Below, piece by piece: positions 34,473-37,789 of a stretch of DNA of 37,789 nucleotides. The first letter of the stretch is position 1. Every line of letters begins with the position of its first letter. Origin of the DNA: Pseudolactococcus laudensis (lineage in GTDB: Bacteria; Bacillota; Bacilli; Lactobacillales; Streptococcaceae); the NCBI RefSeq assembly GCF_013449735.1, contig NZ_JACBNY010000018.1, positions 1-37,789 of the forward strand, written 5' to 3'. The notes under the pieces were generated by a model. It was not told where the DNA came from and did no database searches. It worked only from the letters and a program-made list of their open reading frames with translations. Made by a program: the position numbers and the translations under genes.

Positions 34473-36419
34473 ATGGATCACAAAGAAGTAGCAAAACGAG
34501 TTGCGGCAGCACTTGGCGAAGACAACCTCATCGCGGCAGCCCACTGTGCCACACGTTTGCGTTTAGTTGTTAAAGATACAGCTAAGATTGATCAAGCAGC
34601 GCTTGATGACGATGCAGACTTGAAAGGCACATTTGAAGCCAATGGTCAGTATCAAATCATTGTCGGACCTGGCGATGTTAATACTGTCTATAAAGAGTTG
34701 GTTGCCATTACAGGTGTTGGGGAGGTGTCGAAAGATGAACTGAAAGACGTCGCCGACACTGAAACAAATCCAATTATGAAACTGATTAAAATCCTGTCAG
34801 ACATTTTCGTACCACTGATCCCTGCCTTGGTAGCAGGTGGTCTCTTAATGGCCTTGAACAATGTCTTGACAGGTCAAGGACTCTTTGGACCTCAATCTAT
34901 TGTTGAAATGGTACCGGGAATTAAGGGATTTGCTGAGATTGTCAATCTCATGGCATCAGCACCTTTTGCCTTCTTGCCTATTCTTATCGGATTTTCTGCC
35001 ACTAAACGTTTTGGTGGGAATCCATATCTAGGGGCAGCAGCAGGGATGATGTTAGTCATGCCTAGCCTTGTCAACGGCTACGGCGTAGCAGAAGCGATTG
35101 CGACAAACAAAATGCCTTACTGGGATGTCTTTGGTTTCCAAATCGCACAAGCGGGTTATCAAGGTCAAGTATTGCCAGTCATTGGTGTGGCTTGGATTTT
35201 GGCAACACTTGAGAAATTCTTCCATAAACATTTAAAAAATGCGATTGACTTCACTTTTACCCCAATGTTAGCCGTTATTATCACTGGTTTTGTAACTTTT
35301 GCTGTGGTAGGTCCTGTTTTACGAACAGTCTCAAATGGTATGACTGACGGTCTCGTTTGGTTGGTCAATACCCTTGGTGGGGTTGGTTATGGTATCTTTG
35401 GTTTGGGCTACTCAGCGATTGTGCTGACTGGTTTACACCAATCATTTCCAGCGATTGAAACTTCTCTTCTTGCTGATATTGCAAAAACAGGGGGTGACTT
35501 CATCTTCCCTATCGCCGCTGCAGCAAACGTTGCTCAGGGTGCTGCAACATTTGCCATCTTCTTCTTGACGAAAAAAGAAAAACAAAAAGGTCTCGCATCT
35601 TCATCAGCCTTCTCAGCGATGCTAGGGATTACTGAGCCAGCAATGTTTGGTGTCAACCTCAAACTTAAATTTCCATTCTTTATCGGTCTAGGTGCTGCTG
35701 GTATTGCCTCTACTATCATGGGATTTGCAGGCGTGCGTGGGGTATCGCTTGGACCTGCGGGAATCATTGGCTTTATTGCGATCAAGCCAGCTAGCATTCC
35801 AATGTTCATGCTCGGGATTGTAGTCAGCTTTGTCCTTGCTTTTCTTGCGACTTACGTCTATGGTCGAGGACGCATGGATGTCCCTGCGAATGTCGCATCA
35901 ACAGGAACAACAGCTCAGGAGATTAATATCGTTAAAACTTCTGAAGGCGTTTCAGATGAGGCACTTTATGCCCCAGTAACTGGTCAAGCTATTCAACTTT
36001 CTGAAACGAAAGACCAAGTATTCTCATCAGAACTAATGGGAAAAGGGATTGCGATTGAACCAACGATAGGTGAAATTTACGCTCCAGCAGACGGAACATT
36101 GACAGTCACAAATGACAGTAAACACGCTTATGGTCTTTTGACTAATAATGGCGCAGAAGTTTTACTTCATATTGGGATTGATACGGTACAAATGGCAGGT
36201 GAAGGATTCTCAACACAAGTCAAACAAGGTCAAGTCGTGAAAAAAGGTGATTTACTAGGTACTTTTGATATTAGTAAAATTAAAGCCGCTGGCTATGAAG
36301 CGACGGTGATGATCATTGTGACAAATACCATGTCATTTGCAGAAGTTCAAGGGATTGATAACCAAACGGTTACAGTTGGTCAGGCTGTTATTCAAACAAC
36401 TGCACCTGTAACAAAATAA
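34473..36419 (+). CDS. scrA: Sucrose PTS transporter, EIIBCA
   Basis: 648 residues. Domain order: EIIB (1-85, phosphorylated C25 in HCATRLR), EIIC with about 10 membrane helices (about 100-470, with the [12 protein letters not shown] motif), a linker near 480-500, then EIIA (about 500-640, active-site H566 in [10 protein letters not shown]). It imports sucrose and phosphorylates it at glucose C6. AAGGGGAA is 6 bases before the ATG. The 130-base leader has no obvious antiterminator hairpin. Trehalose or beta-glucoside EII proteins share the layout, but the neighbouring scrB and scrK support sucrose. Confidence 0.94.
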   Translation: MDHKEVAKRVAAALGEDNLIAAAHCATRLRLVVKDTAKIDQAALDDDADLKGTFEANGQYQIIVGPGDVNTVYKELVAITGVGEVSKDELKDVADTETNPIMKLIKILSDIFVPLIPALVAGGLLMALNNVLTGQGLFGPQSIVEMVPGIKGFAEIVNLMASAPFAFLPILIGFSATKRFGGNPYLGAAAGMMLVMPSLVNGYGVAEAIATNKMPYWDVFGFQIAQAGYQGQVLPVIGVAWILATLEKFFHKHLKNAIDFTFTPMLAVIITGFVTFAVVGPVLRTVSNGMTDGLVWLVNTLGGVGYGIFGLGYSAIVLTGLHQSFPAIETSLLADIAKTGGDFIFPIAAAANVAQGAATFAIFFLTKKEKQKGLASSSAFSAMLGITEPAMFGVNLKLKFPFFIGLGAAGIASTIMGFAGVRGVSLGPAGIIGFIAIKPASIPMFMLGIVVSFVLAFLATYVYGRGRMDVPANVASTGTTAQEINIVKTSEGVSDEALYAPVTGQAIQLSETKDQVFSSELMGKGIAIEPTIGEIYAPADGTLTVTNDSKHAYGLLTNNGAEVLLHIGIDTVQMAGEGFSTQVKQGQVVKKGDLLGTFDISKIKAAGYEATVMIIVTNTMSFAEVQGIDNQTVTVGQAVIQTTAPVTK

Positions 36420-36424
36420 AGTTA

Positions 36425-36453
36425 AAATAACCGATTATATCGGTTATTTATTT
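36425..36453 (+). terminator. Weak terminator after scrA
   Basis: AAATAACCGAT / ATCGGTTATTT, an 11-bp stem with a 3-base loop, followed by only ATTT. It may allow partial read-through into scrK. Confidence 0.65.
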
Positions 36454-36463
36454 GGAATTATGA

Positions 36464-36486
36464 TAAAATAGTAGAAAACGTTTACA
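36464..36486 (+). promoter_or_regulatory. scrK promoter -10 with cre-like operator
   Basis: TAAAAT (36464-36469) has an extended TGA. It is followed by AGAAAACGTTTACA (36473-36486), which differs from the cre consensus only at its first base and also resembles the ScrR operator core AAACGTTT. A repressor here would cover the transcription start. Confidence 0.65.
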
Positions 36487-36514
36487 GGAACATGACGTTC
36501 AGAAAAGAAAGGAC

Positions 36515-36531
36515 GAGTTGTTAGGCAACTC
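36515..36531 (+). other. Hairpin between ribosome site and start region of scrK
   Basis: GAGTTG-TTAGG-CAACTC, a perfect 6-bp stem. AAAGGA lies at 36508-36513 just before it and ATG 36533 just after it. The hairpin could bring the distant ribosome site close to that ATG. Confidence 0.5.
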
Positions 36532-36544
36532 AATGATGGTCAAA

Positions 36545-37420
36545 ATGAGTAAATTATTTGGTAGTATTGAAGCAGGTGGTACAAAATTTGTCTGCGCAGT
36601 CGGGAATGAAGCATTTATGATTCTTGAAAGTACCACTTTTCCAACAGAAGAACCAGTGAAAACCCTGCAGCAAGCAGTCGATTTCTTTAAACAGTTTGGT
36701 TCATCGCTTGTATCAATTGCGATTGGTAGTTTTGGACCGATTGATATTGATGAGGCATCAGAAACTTATGGACTTGTGACGACAACGCCTAAACCACACT
36801 GGGCTAATTTTGATTTGATTGGATTCTTGAAAGCACAGCTTGATTTACCGATGTACTTTACGACCGATGTTAATTCGTCAGCATATGGTGAGCAGTTACT
36901 TGAACCGTCACTTAAAAGCTTGGTTTATTTTACTATCGGTACTGGCATCGGTGCGGGTGCGATTCAAGATGGTGAATTTATCGGTGGTATTTCACATGCT
37001 GAAATGGGACATATGTTTGTTAAACGTCATCCAGATGATTTAGATTTTGCTGGTGTCTGTCCTTATCATGGTGACTGTTTAGAAGGTGTTGCAGCAGGTC
37101 CGTCACTTGAAGCTCGAACTGGTATTAGAGGTGAAAATATTGAACTCGAGTCAAATGTTTGGGATATTCAAGCTTATTACATTGCGCAAGCTGCTGTTTC
37201 TACGACTTTGACACTTCGTCCTGAAAAAATTATTTTTGGTGGTGGCGTCATGGCACAAGAACATATGATGGCGCGTGTCCGTAAACAATTTGCAGAACTT
37301 CTAAATGACTATGTCACAGTACCTGAGTTGACGGATTATTTACAAGTGCCAAGTATTGCTAACAATGCCTCAGCAACAGTAGGAAATTTTGCTTTAGCGA
37401 AACGCGTATATGAAAAGTAG
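36545..37420 (+). CDS. scrK: Fructokinase (ROK family)
   Basis: 291 residues from ATG 36545 (MSKLFGSIEAGGTKFVCAVG), the usual N-terminus of bacterial ROK fructokinases. Alternatives in frame are ATG 36533, ATG 36536 and TTG 36518, the last having AAAGGA 4 bases upstream. The phosphate-binding loop EAGGTKF, the catalytic region FTIGTGIGAGAI with GGISHAEMGHM, and the zinc site CPYHGDCLEG are present. It phosphorylates the fructose released by ScrB, completing entry into glycolysis. It follows scrA and has its own promoter with a cre-like site. Confidence 0.93.
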   Translation: MSKLFGSIEAGGTKFVCAVGNEAFMILESTTFPTEEPVKTLQQAVDFFKQFGSSLVSIAIGSFGPIDIDEASETYGLVTTTPKPHWANFDLIGFLKAQLDLPMYFTTDVNSSAYGEQLLEPSLKSLVYFTIGTGIGAGAIQDGEFIGGISHAEMGHMFVKRHPDDLDFAGVCPYHGDCLEGVAAGPSLEARTGIRGENIELESNVWDIQAYYIAQAAVSTTLTLRPEKIIFGGGVMAQEHMMARVRKQFAELLNDYVTVPELTDYLQVPSIANNASATVGNFALAKRVYEK

Positions 37421-37424
37421 CATT

Positions 37425-37470
37425 AAAAAAACAATTAGAATATAGTATTCTGATTGTTTTTTTTTTGTAA
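37425..37470 (+). terminator. Rho-independent terminator of scrK
   Basis: AACAATTAGAATA / TATTCTGATTGTT with one mismatch and a 3-base loop, A residues before and about ten T residues after. Confidence 0.9.
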
Positions 37471-37571
37471 CGAATTAGTTGACATTAAATTATGAAACTA
37501 TATAGGGTACCTCTAAAAACTTATGAAAAGAGGTATAATAGATTAAAAATAAGCTAACGAGGTATTGAAGA

Positions 37572-37789
37572 TGAATTTATTTGGAGATAGCGACTATCTT
37601 GAAAAATTAAGTTCAAAAGGAGACCCTCTTGAGCGGCTAGAAAAAGTGGTTGATTTCGAGTATTTTCGCCCAACTCTTAACCGGATTTTTAAGTATGATT
37701 TAAAAAACAAATCTCATGGTGGTAGACCGCCCTATGACCTTGTTTTGATGTTGAAAATTCTAATTTTACAACGCTTATACAATCTATCT
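37572..37789 (+). CDS. IS5-family transposase, N-terminal part, cut by window edge
   Basis: 72 complete codons from ATG 37572, with GAGG about 9 bases upstream, open to the window end. The text GDPLERLEKVVDFEYFRPTL followed by GGRPPYDLVLMLKILILQRLYNLS is the N-terminal DUF772 region of IS5/IS1182-type transposases. A TATAAT at about 37535 and the preceding GGTACCTCTAAAAACTT (about 37506) may mark the promoter and left inverted repeat of the element. Whether the copy is intact cannot be seen. Confidence 0.88.

Overview
The window looks like a chromosomal segment of a low-G+C lactic acid bacterium of the Lactococcus/Streptococcus group. The evidence is the AT-rich intergenic DNA, TTGACA/TATAAT promoters and AGGAGG-type ribosome sites, a Lactococcus-type PurBox in front of purD, the pdp-deoC-cdd / bmpA / deoB-punA-deoD / nupABC nucleoside block, a scrA/scrB/scrR/scrK sucrose locus and a DUF2969 protein. 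A Lactococcus or Pseudolactococcus species is my best guess; the species cannot be fixed from sequence reading alone. No database search was run, and all family calls come from motifs and remembered family patterns.

Layout. 1-1400 is a decayed accessory patch: the tail of an IS3-type transposase, the C-terminal part of a defence-type DEAD/DEAH helicase, a frame-broken TIR-domain fragment, and a one-spacer relic of a type II-A CRISPR array. 1485-8714 holds an ABC-F ATPase, an Rgg-like regulator with a nearby palindrome and a 12-codon ORF, a two-segment membrane protein, and a MacB/FtsX-type ABC exporter pair. 8833-9150 is thioredoxin. 9190-10889 is a small-ORF-rich region ending in an orphan LytTR response regulator. 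Upstream of it lie three direct repeats at exact 21-bp spacing, and its start codon overlaps the stop of a tiny CPWC-containing ORF. 11147-12025 carries a leaderless-looking DUF2969 gene and a signal peptidase I homologue lacking both catalytic residues.

12243-22314 is a nucleoside salvage and uptake block. BmpA and NupABC import nucleosides; Pdp, PunA and DeoD phosphorolyse them; Cdd deaminates cytidine; DeoB and DeoC send the pentose to glycolysis. dprA (DNA uptake) follows. 23575-27679 is purD-purE-purK-purB, with a PurBox centred about 76 bp upstream of the predicted start site. 27759-27918 is a yybP-ykoY (Mn2+) riboswitch with an overlapping terminator in front of a Kup-family transporter, which is an unexpected pairing. 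29980-31294 holds a frameshifted APH-type phosphotransferase and a GNAT acetyltransferase. 31468-31711 holds four 61-bp tandem repeats.

31792-37420 is a sucrose locus. ScrA imports and phosphorylates sucrose, ScrB splits sucrose-6-phosphate, ScrK phosphorylates the fructose, and ScrR with CcpA probably controls the compact divergent promoter. In that promoter one operator-like palindrome supplies both -35 boxes, and scrB appears leaderless. The window ends inside an IS5-type transposase.

The best candidates for something undescribed are the LytTR/micro-ORF locus (9773-10889), the Mn-type riboswitch on kup, the Rgg-like regulator with its palindrome and peptide ORF, and the CRISPR/TIR/helicase graveyard.
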